64,000 bases of DNA from an uncultured Bacteroidales bacterium (GCA_937891975.1 CALAUA010000015.1:186001-250000); one strand, 5' to 3'. Counted from the stretch's first letter, positions 33,224-42,704 are shown. The notes: generated by a model not told the origin, from the letters alone. Numbers and translations: made by a program.

Positions 33224-35566
33224 ATGAAAAGATATATATTATTCTTATTGATGTGCTGGTGCACGCTAATGTTGCAGGCAGCCCCCTATGGCTTGCTAGT
33301 CAATGGTACAACTCCGTATGAATCATCTCCGTTATCAGAAACGGATCTTCAGGGTCGTGAACAATTCTTGGTGTCGTGTGTGGTATTAAAGCAAGGAGAC
33401 AAAGTGCAGTTGTGCGATTTTGGCAGTGATAATGCAGTATGGATGTCTGACGTTGAGCCATATGGTGAATATCAGAAGTTTACTCAAAATACGGATCATG
33501 TAGTATGTAATGTAGCTGGTTCGTATGACTTCTATATCAAGATGAAGTGGCAGGATGATAAAGTGTATGTCGAATCTGCTAAGAACTGCGATGGTGGTAC
33601 TACCCCTACACCAGACACCCCGGATACACCAGACACCCCGGATAATCCAAACCCACATTATACCTCTTCTGTTCCTTCAGCGTGTACAGATGTGATGTTG
33701 CAAGGTTTCTATTGGGATTCGCATCAAGACAAATCATTTGGCAATACAAAGTGGAATACGTTGTATGCGATGACTTCGGAGATATCGGCGTACTTTGACC
33801 TAGTATGGCTTCCACCATCAGCAAAATCATCGGGTGGAGTAGGGTATTTGCCTGCTCAATACAGCAATCAAAATTCTGCATGGGGCTCTCGTGCTGAGTT
33901 GGAAAAACTAATCGCTGTACTTCATGAGGGTGGCACAAAGGTGATTGCCGATATGGTAGTGAACCATGCGAGCAATCAATCTAGTTGGTGTGACTACTAT
34001 GTGCAAGACTTTGGAATGTATGGTGTGTTCTATCCAGATGCAAGTTGGATTTGCAATACGGATGAAGTGAATAGCGATTCTAAATCGGGTAGTTGCAAGG
34101 GTAAAGCTACTGGTGGTAAAGATGATGGTTATGGTAGTGAAGCGAACTATGCTGCTGCGCGCGATTGGGATCATACTAACGAGGAAGTTCGTAAGATGTT
34201 CCGCGCTTATGCGAAATGGATGACGAATGTGATGAAGTATGATGGTTTCCGTTATGATTACTGCAAGGGCTTCCACAATTCGCATGTCGATGACTATAAC
34301 CGTGCAGGCGAGGCATATCTGGCAGTGATGGAATATTGGGATGGCAATGCTAATACGTTGTGGAGTCGTATTAAAGATGCTAATCAAAACACGATGACCT
34401 TTGACTTTGCTACTAAATATACTGTATTTAATAATAGTATGGCTAAGGGTAGTTATAGTGGCTGTAAGGGGGCTGGTTTGCTCGGTATAGGTAAGGGCAA
34501 ATATGCAGTTACTTTTATTGACAACCATGATACTTATCAGCGTGGAGATGGCAATGAATATACAGGTAATATCTTGCAGGCCAATGCTTATTTGCTCTCA
34601 ATGCCTGGTGTTCCATGTGTGTTCTATCCTCACTGGAAACAAAATAAGGCGGCTATCAATGCGATGATTTTGGCTCGTAAGGCAGTAGGTGTCCATTCAG
34701 AAAGTGCTGTACAAGATGAGGGTGATGGTAGTGGTTACCGTGCTACCGTGACAGGTAAGAATGGTATGTTGGTACTAGAGTTGGGAAATAAAGTTTCGGG
34801 TTCGAAGTCGGGTTATACCAAGGCTGCTAGTGGCAATGGCTATGCTATTTGGACGCAAGTGACTTCTTCTGTCGCTCCTCAACTGATCGTATCTCCATCT
34901 TCTACCACATTTAAGACTGAGTCGTTGACTATTGAGATGAGTGCGATAGGTGGTACTGGTACTCCTGCGATCTACTATACTTTGGACGAGACGAATCCTA
35001 AGAGTTCTGCTACTCGCGTACAATATACTGCGCCTTTCAGTATCACAGGTACTACTGTGGTAAAAGCATACGCAACGGCTGATGGCAAGGATTCAGAAGT
35101 GGCTACCATGACTTATACCTATAAAGCACCACAAACCACTCCTATTGTTGTATCGTTTGCTAAACCAAGTCATTGGGATAAGGTATATCTGTATAGTTGG
35201 ACAGCAGATGCGTATCCAACAGGAAAGTGGCCTGGTACAGAGATGACTGAGATAAATGCAAATGGACTCTACTATCATATCTTCGAGCCAGAACTAAAAG
35301 AAATTAACTTTATCTTTAATGGCGGAAATGGAAAAGAACAGACAGGAGACTTGTGGACAGATGAAGATGTATGCTACGGTTGGCAAGGTGGTGCAGAGGT
35401 TCTGCTGCCAGATTGTATGCCTACTGACGTAGAAAATGTTGAGGTGGAGAAGATAGTGCCTGCTTTGGATCTGACTCAACCAATGTATAATATTCTCGGT
35501 CAAGAAGTGGGAGCGGATTATCATGGTATTGTAATACAAAATGGAAATAAATATCTTAAATTATAA
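33224..35566 (+). CDS. secreted GH13 alpha-amylase, shorter paralogue
   Basis: 780 residues. A signal peptide and an N-terminal module similar to the first amylase (about 20-118) lead to a Thr/Pro/Asp linker (TPDTPDTPDTPD, about 127-140). The GH13 barrel has Asp345 (RYDY), Glu370 (VMEYW) and Asp436 (DNHDT). One CHB_HEX_C-type domain, one CBM26-like module and the same short tail (MYNILGQEVG, then VIQNGNKY) follow. It lacks the second CBM-like module and the second Ig/CBM pair of its neighbour, so the two are diverged duplicates. It lies 34 bases after the first amylase and is probably co-transcribed. Confidence 0.93.
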   Translation: MKRYILFLLMCWCTLMLQAAPYGLLVNGTTPYESSPLSETDLQGREQFLVSCVVLKQGDKVQLCDFGSDNAVWMSDVEPYGEYQKFTQNTDHVVCNVAGSYDFYIKMKWQDDKVYVESAKNCDGGTTPTPDTPDTPDTPDNPNPHYTSSVPSACTDVMLQGFYWDSHQDKSFGNTKWNTLYAMTSEISAYFDLVWLPPSAKSSGGVGYLPAQYSNQNSAWGSRAELEKLIAVLHEGGTKVIADMVVNHASNQSSWCDYYVQDFGMYGVFYPDASWICNTDEVNSDSKSGSCKGKATGGKDDGYGSEANYAAARDWDHTNEEVRKMFRAYAKWMTNVMKYDGFRYDYCKGFHNSHVDDYNRAGEAYLAVMEYWDGNANTLWSRIKDANQNTMTFDFATKYTVFNNSMAKGSYSGCKGAGLLGIGKGKYAVTFIDNHDTYQRGDGNEYTGNILQANAYLLSMPGVPCVFYPHWKQNKAAINAMILARKAVGVHSESAVQDEGDGSGYRATVTGKNGMLVLELGNKVSGSKSGYTKAASGNGYAIWTQVTSSVAPQLIVSPSSTTFKTESLTIEMSAIGGTGTPAIYYTLDETNPKSSATRVQYTAPFSITGTTVVKAYATADGKDSEVATMTYTYKAPQTTPIVVSFAKPSHWDKVYLYSWTADAYPTGKWPGTEMTEINANGLYYHIFEPELKEINFIFNGGNGKEQTGDLWTDEDVCYGWQGGAEVLLPDCMPTDVENVEVEKIVPALDLTQPMYNILGQEVGADYHGIVIQNGNKYLKL

Positions 35567-35601
35567 TCAACTTTATTAATTAACTAAAAAATCATTTTAT
35601 T

Positions 35602-37050
35602 ATGAAAAAAATCTTTACATTATTTGCAGCATTGGCATGCGTAATGTCAATGAGTGCTGCGACGTTGTATCTCCGCGGAGATTTCAATAATTGGGGAACA
35701 ACCAACCCATTAGATGCTAATGGCAAATGCGAAATCGAACTTGCGGTAGGAAACTATGGTTTCAAGATTGCTGATGCCAACTGGGGTACTGATAATTATG
35801 GTAGTAATGCAACCATTACTGCCACTACTACAGGTGTAAAATTTGAATCGGGCAGCCAAAGCAACTGCACACTTAAAGCTACTACTGCAGGTACTTACAT
35901 CTTTGCTTTCAATGCTAGTACCTTGACATTGGATGTTACCTATCCAGAGGGAGATGTTGTAGAAATAGCACCTACCGTTGCGTTAGCTGGTGCTTTTAAC
36001 GAATGGAGTACAACTGCGAATACCCTTACCAATGATTCTGAAAATCTCACAGCTACTACTACTATCGCATTGACTGTTGGAAACCATGAGTTCAAAGTTG
36101 TGGAAGATGGTGCATGGCTTGGCGATAATCAAACTATTACTCGCAGCAACAACTCGCAAGTTTTCGAGACTGTTAATGGTCAGGCAAACTGTATCCTCAA
36201 TGCTGATGTGGCTGGTGAGTATACTTTTACTTGGACATACGAGACCAATACCCTTTCCGTTACTTATCCAGCAGAAGGTGAGAACCCAGGAGAGAACCCA
36301 GGAGAGAATCCAGATCAAGGTGGTGATGTTTGGACTGTACTTGGTGTAGAGGCTCTCGGCTTGAATTGGACGATTGAGTCTACTGATAATAAAATGATTA
36401 AGCAAACGGATGGCTCGTACAAACTAGTCAAAGAGGCACTTGAGTTGGGTGCTGGAAATTATGACTATAAAGCTGCAAAGAATAATAGTTGGGATGTAGC
36501 TGTTCCACAAGACGGAAATCAAACTTTAACTATTGAGACTTCAGGTGTTTACAATGTTACTTTTGTTTTGGATGCAGCTTGTACTACCTTGACCGCTACT
36601 GCTACACTCGTTCAAGCAGGTGAAGTAATCCCTAGTGTTAGTATGCATGGTAATTTCTTAGGCGATTGGGCTGATACAGAGAAGTTTACTATGGCAGAAG
36701 ATAAACTGACAGCATCTTTGGTGCTGACGATTCCAGTTGGTGAGTATGAGTTTGGAATGCAAATTGCAGGTGTATGGACTGCAAATGGCACTGCTTTCAC
36801 TCGCGAAAATACTTCAGCAGCAATTGTGGGAACAACACCGAATAATACTTTGAGCGCGGATGTAGAAGGTGAATATACCTTTACATGGACGTATGCTGCT
36901 TCTACATTGACTATAGTATATCCAGATATTGAGAATGCTGTAGATAATATAACTGTGGAGACTAAAGCAACTAAGATTATTCGCAATGGTCAAATGTATA
37001 TCTTGCGCGATGGTGTGATGTACAATGCTCTTGGTCAAATGGCTGAGTAA
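35602..37050 (+). CDS. secreted starch-binding-like protein with four beta modules
   Basis: 482 residues. A signal peptide (about 1-19) is followed by four similar modules of about 100 residues. Modules 1, 2 and 4 resemble the glycogen-binding (CBM48/SusE-like) pattern: an initial LRGDFNNW or LAGAFNEW, then EFKV/GFKI and a late EYTFTWTY. An ENPGENPGENP linker lies near 228-240. No catalytic site is visible. A C-terminal tail KIIRNGQMYILRDG-VMYNALGQ ends it. It would bind starch at the surface for the two amylases. The glycan specificity is inferred from context. Confidence 0.82.
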   Translation: MKKIFTLFAALACVMSMSAATLYLRGDFNNWGTTNPLDANGKCEIELAVGNYGFKIADANWGTDNYGSNATITATTTGVKFESGSQSNCTLKATTAGTYIFAFNASTLTLDVTYPEGDVVEIAPTVALAGAFNEWSTTANTLTNDSENLTATTTIALTVGNHEFKVVEDGAWLGDNQTITRSNNSQVFETVNGQANCILNADVAGEYTFTWTYETNTLSVTYPAEGENPGENPGENPDQGGDVWTVLGVEALGLNWTIESTDNKMIKQTDGSYKLVKEALELGAGNYDYKAAKNNSWDVAVPQDGNQTLTIETSGVYNVTFVLDAACTTLTATATLVQAGEVIPSVSMHGNFLGDWADTEKFTMAEDKLTASLVLTIPVGEYEFGMQIAGVWTANGTAFTRENTSAAIVGTTPNNTLSADVEGEYTFTWTYAASTLTIVYPDIENAVDNITVETKATKIIRNGQMYILRDGVMYNALGQMAE

Positions 37051-37069
37051 TCTATTTAGATTAAAATAA

Positions 37070-37109
37070 AAAATAAGCACCTCAAAAAAGTGAGGTGCTT
37101 ATTTTTTAT
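37070..37109. terminator. Bidirectional terminator between the starch cluster and glyS
   Basis: A 12-base stem, AATAAGCACCTC (37072-37083) with GAGGTGCTTATT, and an 8-base loop, flanked by A and T runs. It serves both convergent units. Confidence 0.92.
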
Positions 37110-37113
37110 TAAC

Positions 37114-38658
37114 TTATTTCAGTTTTTTGAATGTCTCGCGCATGCTGCAAGCAGTGGTGATGATAGCGTGCAAGTCGTTGATATTCACGCGCTCTTGTGC
37201 CATTGTGTCGCGGTGGCGGATAGTCACGCAGTTGTCGTTCAAGGTGTCGTGATCCACGGTGATACAGAATGGTGTACCGATGGCGTCTTGACGACGGTAG
37301 CGCTTGCCGATCGAGTCTTTCTCATCGTATGCGGTGTGTACGTCGTATTTGAGCATATCCATGATCTCGCGCGCTTTCTCTGGCAGACCATCTTTCTTTA
37401 CGAGTGGCATGACGCATGCTTTCACAGGAGCCAGTACAGCAGGTAAGTTGAGCACTACACGAGTGTCGCCGCCTTCGAGTACCTCCTCCTTGTAAGCACC
37501 GCACATCACAGAGAGGAACATACGGTCTACACCGATACTGGTCTCAATCACATATGGGGTGTAACTCTTGTTGAGTTCTGGATCGAAGTACTCAATCTTC
37601 TTACCACTGTATTTTGCGTGTTGGCTGAGGTCGAAATCAGTACGGCTGTGGATGCCCTCTACCTCTTTGAAGCCGAATGGCATATGGAACTCGATGTCGG
37701 TAGCTGCGTTGGCATAGTGTGCTAACTTGTCGTGGTCGTGGTAACGGTAGTTTTCATCACCCATACCAAGTGCTTGGTGCCATTTCAATCGGAACTCTTT
37801 CCAATACTCAAACCACTTCATCTCCTCGCCTGGACGAACGAAGAACTGCATCTCCATTTGCTCGAACTCACGCATACGGAAGACAAATTGGCGTGCTACG
37901 ATCTCGTTGCGGAATGCCTTACCGATTTGTGCGATACCAAAAGGAATCTTCATGCGACCTGTCTTTTGCACGTTGAGATAGTTCACGAAGATACCTTGTG
38001 CGGTCTCAGGACGGAGGTAGATTTTCATTGCACCGTCGGCAGTAGAACCCATCTCGGTAGAGAACATGAGGTTGAACTGACGCACGTCGGTCCAGTTGCG
38101 GGTACCAGAGATAGGGCAAACGATTTCTTCGTCGAGGATGATTTGTTTGAGCTCTTCTAAGTTGCTATCGTTCATGGCTTTAGCAAAACGCTCGTGAAGG
38201 GCGTCGCGTTTCTCTACGTTGGCGCGGACACGCTCGTTGGTTTGCTTGAACATCTCCTCATCGAAGCTCTCGCCGAAGCGTTTGCGGGCTTTGGCTACTT
38301 CTTTTTCGATTTTCTCGTCGTACTTAGCAAGTTGGTCTTCAATAAGTACGTCAGCGCGGTAGCGTTTTTTGCTATCTTTGTTGTCGATGAGTGGATCATT
38401 GAATGCATCCACGTGACCAGAGGCTTTCCATGTAGTTGGATGCATAAAAATACTGGCATCGATGCCGACAATGTTCTCGTGGAGCATGGTCATAGCGTCC
38501 CACCAATATTTCTTGATGTTGTTTTTGAGTTCTACACCATTTTGACCGTAGTCATAAACTGCACCAAGACCGTCATAGATCTCGCTGCTTGGGAAAACGA
38601 AGCCGTACTCCTTGCAGTGTGCGACTAGTTTTTTGAAGGTTTCTTCTTGTGTTGCCAT
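37114..38658 (-). CDS. glyS: glycine--tRNA ligase (single-chain, GlyRS)
   Basis: 514 residues, the alpha-2 type GlyRS found in Bacteroidota. Class II motifs are clear: the N-terminal EYGFVFPSSEIYDGLGAVYDYG, motif 2 around FRNEIVARQFVFRMREFEQME and motif 3 near ETSIGVDRMFLSVMCGAY; the anticodon-binding domain is C-terminal (LAPVKACVMPLV). It charges tRNA-Gly. Its promoter (38780-38811) lies upstream, with repeats in the leader. Confidence 0.97.
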   Translation of the reverse strand: MATQEETFKKLVAHCKEYGFVFPSSEIYDGLGAVYDYGQNGVELKNNIKKYWWDAMTMLHENIVGIDASIFMHPTTWKASGHVDAFNDPLIDNKDSKKRYRADVLIEDQLAKYDEKIEKEVAKARKRFGESFDEEMFKQTNERVRANVEKRDALHERFAKAMNDSNLEELKQIILDEEIVCPISGTRNWTDVRQFNLMFSTEMGSTADGAMKIYLRPETAQGIFVNYLNVQKTGRMKIPFGIAQIGKAFRNEIVARQFVFRMREFEQMEMQFFVRPGEEMKWFEYWKEFRLKWHQALGMGDENYRYHDHDKLAHYANAATDIEFHMPFGFKEVEGIHSRTDFDLSQHAKYSGKKIEYFDPELNKSYTPYVIETSIGVDRMFLSVMCGAYKEEVLEGGDTRVVLNLPAVLAPVKACVMPLVKKDGLPEKAREIMDMLKYDVHTAYDEKDSIGKRYRRQDAIGTPFCITVDHDTLNDNCVTIRHRDTMAQERVNINDLHAIITTACSMRETFKKLK

Positions 38659-38693
38659 ATATTCTTGAAATTTTTATCAGCAAAAATTTGTTG

Positions 38694-38740
38694 TATGTCG
38701 CTGAGCGACGTTATATGCAGCAAAGCCGCGTTATAAATGT
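38694..38740. repeat. Hairpin-type dispersed repeat in glyS leader
   Basis: GTCGC-TGA-GCGAC followed by GTTATATGCAGC-AAA-GC and GCGTTATAAATG. Two units in tandem, with the same trinucleotide-loop design as other copies. Confidence 0.65.
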
Positions 38741-38779
38741 TTTAAGGGAATAATTAGACCCTATTACGCAATTTGGGTG

Positions 38780-38811
38780 CAAAGGTAGTGTTTTTTTTTG
38801 ATATATACAAA
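38780..38811 (-). promoter_or_regulatory. Promoter of glyS
   Basis: Minus-strand TACCTTTG (38787-38780) and TTTG (38811-38808), 20 bases apart. The leader is about 120 bases and contains the hairpin repeat. Confidence 0.82.
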
Positions 38812-38879
38812 AAAATCGTTGTAAAATGCGATTTAGGTGTTCTTATGTGGTTGTGTGGCGGAGGTGTAGTAGTGGGATG

Positions 38880-39001
38880 CTTCGGTGAAGGTGGCTGAAT
38901 GTTACGTTTATCCTACGTGTATCTTACGTATATCCTACGTATATGTTACGTATATGTTACGTATATCCTACGTATATCTACCGTAAATGGTACGTAATAG
39001 G
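38880..39001. repeat. 11-base TACGTA array, copy 1
   Basis: The conserved block CTTCGGTGAAGG with its continuation to 38902 is followed by nine 11-base units (38903-39001) of the type TACGTATATCC. The central palindrome TACGTA repeats once per helical turn. The reverse complement of the same block plus seven units lies at 54164-54263. Confidence 0.88.
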
Positions 39002-39049
39002 TAAGAGATAATAGATAAGAGAGTTGAGATAAGAGATTGGAGAGAAACC
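39001..39049. repeat. Heptamer array upstream of murC
   Basis: Seven tandem units of the type ATAAGAG (variants GTAAGAG, ATAATAG, AGTTGAG, ATTGGAG), directly joined to the 11-base array. Confidence 0.88.
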
Positions 39050-39144
39050 CTCTTTACTTCCCTCGCGAGAGGGGAGGAATGTGGGTAAAATGATAAGTGA
39101 GAAATGGTGAATTTCGATTGGAAAATAAAGTTTTGTTTTTTTTA

Positions 39145-39176
39145 CTTGCGTATGTGAGAAAAAAATCGTAACTTTG
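39145..39176 (+). promoter_or_regulatory. Promoter of the murC-ftsQAZ run
   Basis: CTTG (39145-39148), 20 bases, TAACTTTG (39169-39176), 47 bases before the murC ATG. Confidence 0.75.
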
Positions 39177-39222
39177 CAAGCTAATTATTTTTAGGCAAAA
39201 AGCGAAAGGTAAAAGGCGATAA

Positions 39223-40632
39223 ATGAAGCGTATAGATACATATTACTTCCTAGGGATAGGTGGCATAGGTATGAGTGCGTTAGCACGGTACTTTGCTACC
39301 AAAGGAATGCGTGTGATAGGATATGATCGCACTATATCGCCATTGACTGAGACGCTGGAGGCAGAGGGGATACAGGTGCAATATGATGAGGGTCTAGAAA
39401 TAGTAAAAGCACTGGATAAAGAGGCGACTATCGTGGTGAGGACACCTGCTGTGCCCGAAGATATGCCTGTGTATATGTGGTTGAAAGAACAAGGGTTTAC
39501 CATCATGAAACGAGCAGAAGTACTGGGCACAATGACGCGCGAAGCGCGTGCGCTATGCGTGGCAGGGACGCATGGGAAAACTACCACAAGCACTATGCTG
39601 GCGCATATACTGCATCAGTCGCATATAGGCACCAATGCGTTTCTAGGTGGCATAGCAAATAACTACGGTACTAACCTACTATTGGACGATAGCGATAATG
39701 TGGTGGTAGAGGCGGATGAGTTTGATCGTTCGTTCCATCATCTGACACCCTATATATCAGTCATCACTAGCATGGATCCAGATCATCTGGATATCTATGG
39801 TACAGAAGAAGCCTATCGGGAGAGTTTTGCGAAATATGCTTCGCTAGTGGAAAAGGCATTGGTGGTGAAGGCGACGTTGTCGCAGTGTATGGTGAAGGCG
39901 GCTTCGCCGCGGTGTAAGGTGTATGGGTATGGAGTTATGGGTGATGAGGCGATGAGACTACAAGGCGATGAGGCGATGGATTTTTATGCGGACAATGTGC
40001 GCGTGCGGGACGGTGAGATATACTTCGATTTTCATACTCCTGAATCTGTGATGAGGGATATTCAGCTAGGTGTACCTGTGTGGGTGAATGTGGAGAATGG
40101 TGTGGCAGCAATGGCTGTAGCATGGCTGATGGGGGCGACAGAAGATGAGTTGCGCGAAGGAATGAAGAGTTTCAGCGGTGTTTATCGCCGGTTTAATATT
40201 CATGTGAATACCCCACAAGTGGCGTATGTGGATGATTATGCTCACCATCCTGCAGAGTTGCAAGCAAGCATAGAGTCGGTGAGACGATTATATCCAAATC
40301 GGTATGTGATAGGTGTGTTTCAACCTCATTTGTTTACACGAACGCGCGATTTTGCAGCCGATTTTGCTCAAGTGTTGAGTACTTTGGATGAAGTGGCATT
40401 GTTGCCAATTTATCCAGCAAGAGAGAAACCTCTCGAAGGGGTGACTAGTGAGTGGTTGATGGAAAAGATTCATGCGAAGAAGGCATTGGTGCTGCCAGGA
40501 ATTTTGGCGAAGTACTTGCGTGAGCGGATAAAGAACAAGTTGGCGCAAGGCAAAGATTGTGTGGTGATTACGATGGGTGCTGGAGATATAGACCGACAGG
40601 TGGATGACATTAAAAAAGCATTACAAATATAA
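39223..40632 (+). CDS. murC: UDP-N-acetylmuramate--L-alanine ligase, with in-frame octamer repeat
   Basis: 469 residues. GIGGIGMSALARYF (about 11), the ATP loop AGTHGKTTTSTML (about 115), DEFDRSF and VDDYAHHPAEL (about 337) are MurC motifs. It adds L-Ala to UDP-MurNAc in peptidoglycan synthesis. Residues about 240-251 (GDEAMRLQGDEAM) are encoded by 8-base units of the type GATGAGGC inserted between YGYGVM and DFYADNV. The gene heads a piece of the dcw cluster. The other mur genes and ftsW/ftsI are not in this window. Confidence 0.96.
   Translation: MKRIDTYYFLGIGGIGMSALARYFATKGMRVIGYDRTISPLTETLEAEGIQVQYDEGLEIVKALDKEATIVVRTPAVPEDMPVYMWLKEQGFTIMKRAEVLGTMTREARALCVAGTHGKTTTSTMLAHILHQSHIGTNAFLGGIANNYGTNLLLDDSDNVVVEADEFDRSFHHLTPYISVITSMDPDHLDIYGTEEAYRESFAKYASLVEKALVVKATLSQCMVKAASPRCKVYGYGVMGDEAMRLQGDEAMDFYADNVRVRDGEIYFDFHTPESVMRDIQLGVPVWVNVENGVAAMAVAWLMGATEDELREGMKSFSGVYRRFNIHVNTPQVAYVDDYAHHPAELQASIESVRRLYPNRYVIGVFQPHLFTRTRDFAADFAQVLSTLDEVALLPIYPAREKPLEGVTSEWLMEKIHAKKALVLPGILAKYLRERIKNKLAQGKDCVVITMGAGDIDRQVDDIKKALQI
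39943..39974. repeat. Octamer array in murC
   Basis: Four units GATGAGGC / GATGAGAC / TACAAGGC / GATGAGGC in tandem, in frame. The reverse complement of this unit is the TCGCCTCA type in korB and the coiled-coil gene. Confidence 0.85.
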
Positions 40633-40641
40633 ACCTTAATT

Positions 40642-41379
40642 ATGAAAAGTATGGTAAAAAAAATCCTTTTGGCTGTGTTAGTAGTCTTGTGCTGCGGGGC
40701 AGTATTGGTGGGTGGCGCATGGTGCTCTTCCCAAAAAGATGACTCACCATGTACGGCGGTAAAGATTGTGGTGAGAGATAGTATGCAACGTCAGTTGGTG
40801 CAGGCAGATGAATTGGAAGGCTATTTGAAGCGTTATCGATTGTATCCGCTAGCATTGATGATGCAACAGGTTGACTGTCAGGCAATTGAACAATGTTTGC
40901 TTTCGCATGATATGGTGCGCACAGTCGAGTGCTATAAGTCGCCCTTTGGTGTGGTTTGGGTGGAAGTGACCCAACGAGTGCCTGTGCTGTGTGTAGTGAC
41001 GGCAGATGGTTGCTATTATGTAGATAGCGATAGGCGGGTGATGCCTGCGCGCAAGTCGGTAGAGGTGGATTTGCCTGTATTTAGAGGTGCGGTGAGTGAG
41101 CGTGCAGCCAGAGAGGAGTATTACGATTTTGTGGAGTGGTTACAGGGTAATCACTATTGGCGCGAGTTGATTAGTGATATACATGTGCAACATCCTAACC
41201 ACTTGCTGCTAACCCAACGTGGTCAGAAGGCCAAGATATTGTTGGGTACGTTGGATGGTTATGCAGATAAATTGGCGCGTTTGCGCAAGTTGTACACCCA
41301 TGGTTTGGAGGAAATAGAGCATCCAGAATATCGCGAGTATGACCTGCGATTTGATGGACAAGTAGTGGGGAGGGAGTAG
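40642..41379 (+). CDS. ftsQ: cell division protein FtsQ-like
   Basis: 245 residues. One N-terminal membrane helix (about 5-28) is followed by a periplasmic domain (VKIVVRDSMQRQLVQADELEGYL) in the POTRA/FtsQ arrangement, with low sequence similarity as is normal for FtsQ. In the family it links the early divisome to FtsL/FtsB. Its place between murC and ftsA supports the call. It starts 10 bases after the murC stop. Confidence 0.85.
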   Translation: MKSMVKKILLAVLVVLCCGAVLVGGAWCSSQKDDSPCTAVKIVVRDSMQRQLVQADELEGYLKRYRLYPLALMMQQVDCQAIEQCLLSHDMVRTVECYKSPFGVVWVEVTQRVPVLCVVTADGCYYVDSDRRVMPARKSVEVDLPVFRGAVSERAAREEYYDFVEWLQGNHYWRELISDIHVQHPNHLLLTQRGQKAKILLGTLDGYADKLARLRKLYTHGLEEIEHPEYREYDLRFDGQVVGRE

Positions 41380-41402
41380 TTCTGGATTTAGTGTTTAGAG
41401 AG

Positions 41403-42674
41403 ATGGCAAAGAAGGAAAAGATACTACAATCAGTGCCGTTGGTGGCAATAGACTTAGGCAGTCACAATGTGCGTGCAATGGCGGCAGAGATGACCGATAG
41501 TGGTCTGCTGCGTGTATTGGGCGTGGAGTCATCGCAGAAGTTTGAGTGTGTGGAAAAGGGTATCATAAACAATACCGCCAATGCGGGTTTTATGATTAAT
41601 GAGATGTTGAAATTGTTGTCTAACCGTATTCACACCGAGGCATTGCCATCGGCTTTTGCATGCGTGGGCGGTAGGACTATGCAAGTGGTGCCCGTGTTCT
41701 CACGTCGCGACCAAGTGCGTAAACGCGAGGTAATGAAGGCATTGCTAGAGGAAATGGAAGAGGAATGTAAGCAAAAGATAGAAGCGCGCAATCCCGATGT
41801 AGCAGTACTGGACTTGATACCTTATTACTACAAGCTGGATGGTGTGGAACAAGACAATGAACCCACACCCAATCAGCGTGCAGCGTTGGTGGAGTCGCAT
41901 TTTATAGCTTTTGTCGGAAAAAAAGATTTGGAACAGAAAGTAACGGATAGTTTTAATCGCTCAGGCAAACGCTTAGAACATATGTTTGTACGTCCAGACG
42001 CACTACTGAATGCATTGACAACAGATGAAGATACGGATAGGGGTTGCGCAATCATAGATTTTGGTGCGCAAACAACTACTTTGACTATCTATAAAGGCAA
42101 TCAATATCTGTATAACAAAGTGCTACCATACGGCGGTTACGACATTACGCGCGACATAGAGCAGATAGGCGTGTCCGTGGCGTATGCGGAGCAGTTGAAG
42201 TGTAAATACGGCTGTGCGTGCGCGGAGATGGTGGTTAAGAATCATCGTTTTCGTGTTCCATCGGTAGTGTCGCCTCTCGGTGAGGTGGCGATTACTGCAG
42301 AAGAGTTGGCAGGGATAATCAATAATCGATTAAATCAGATATTGAATCCATTGTTAGATGAACTGAACAAAGAGCCAGATCGCTACGGCGTGGTGTATGT
42401 GACAGGCGGTGGCGCGATGTTGCAGGGTTTGGTTCCCTATATGCAGACGAAGACATCAATAGAAGTGATGTATGGTTCGCATGCAGGTTGGCTGACAGCC
42501 GATACATCTGATGAGATGTGTATGCCACAGTATTCGTCGCTGATAGGAACGCTTCTGCTAGGTGCATCGTACCGCGCGGAACATCCGAGTGTTCCGACAA
42601 AGTCAGGGAAACGCATAATAGATATTTTAGCAGAGAAGACCGTGGATCTATTTACCGATCAGACGGGGTATTGA
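41403..42674 (+). CDS. ftsA: cell division protein FtsA
   Basis: 423 residues from the ATG at 41403. A GTG 12 bases earlier is in frame, but it belongs to a TTTAGAGAG stretch shared with the repeat after ftsZ, so it is less likely. The actin-like fold begins VAIDLGSHNVRAMAAEM (phosphate 1), with DFGAQTTTLTIY (about 210) and TGGGAMLQGL late (about 330). A C-terminal amphipathic helix (RIIDILAEKTVDLFTD) is the membrane anchor. It tethers FtsZ filaments to the membrane. Confidence 0.95.
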   Translation: MAKKEKILQSVPLVAIDLGSHNVRAMAAEMTDSGLLRVLGVESSQKFECVEKGIINNTANAGFMINEMLKLLSNRIHTEALPSAFACVGGRTMQVVPVFSRRDQVRKREVMKALLEEMEEECKQKIEARNPDVAVLDLIPYYYKLDGVEQDNEPTPNQRAALVESHFIAFVGKKDLEQKVTDSFNRSGKRLEHMFVRPDALLNALTTDEDTDRGCAIIDFGAQTTTLTIYKGNQYLYNKVLPYGGYDITRDIEQIGVSVAYAEQLKCKYGCACAEMVVKNHRFRVPSVVSPLGEVAITAEELAGIINNRLNQILNPLLDELNKEPDRYGVVYVTGGGAMLQGLVPYMQTKTSIEVMYGSHAGWLTADTSDEMCMPQYSSLIGTLLLGASYRAEHPSVPTKSGKRIIDILAEKTVDLFTDQTGY

Positions 42675-42704
42675 TAATGTGAAACAGTAATAGATACTAT
42701 AACT

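Larger units (their letters stand above)
38659..39222. other. Repeat-rich gap between glyS and murC
   Basis: 564 bases without a gene. In order it holds a hairpin repeat (38694-38740), the glyS promoter (38780-38811), a 23-base conserved block (38880-38902), the 11-base TACGTA array (38903-39001), a heptamer array (39001-39049), a CT-rich hairpin near 39050-39080 and the murC promoter (39145-39176). Confidence 0.85.

Noticed and set aside
33590..33650. Dispersed repeat in the second amylase
   Set aside because: It codes a TPDT linker with a 12-base codon period, a usual protein linker expansion.
38903..39001. Possible CRISPR array
   Set aside because: Units are 11 bases, directly adjacent and without spacers; no cas genes nearby.
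41391..41402. GTG start for ftsA
   Set aside because: An ATG 12 bases later fits the family start (MAKKEK), and the GTG lies in repeat-like sequence.
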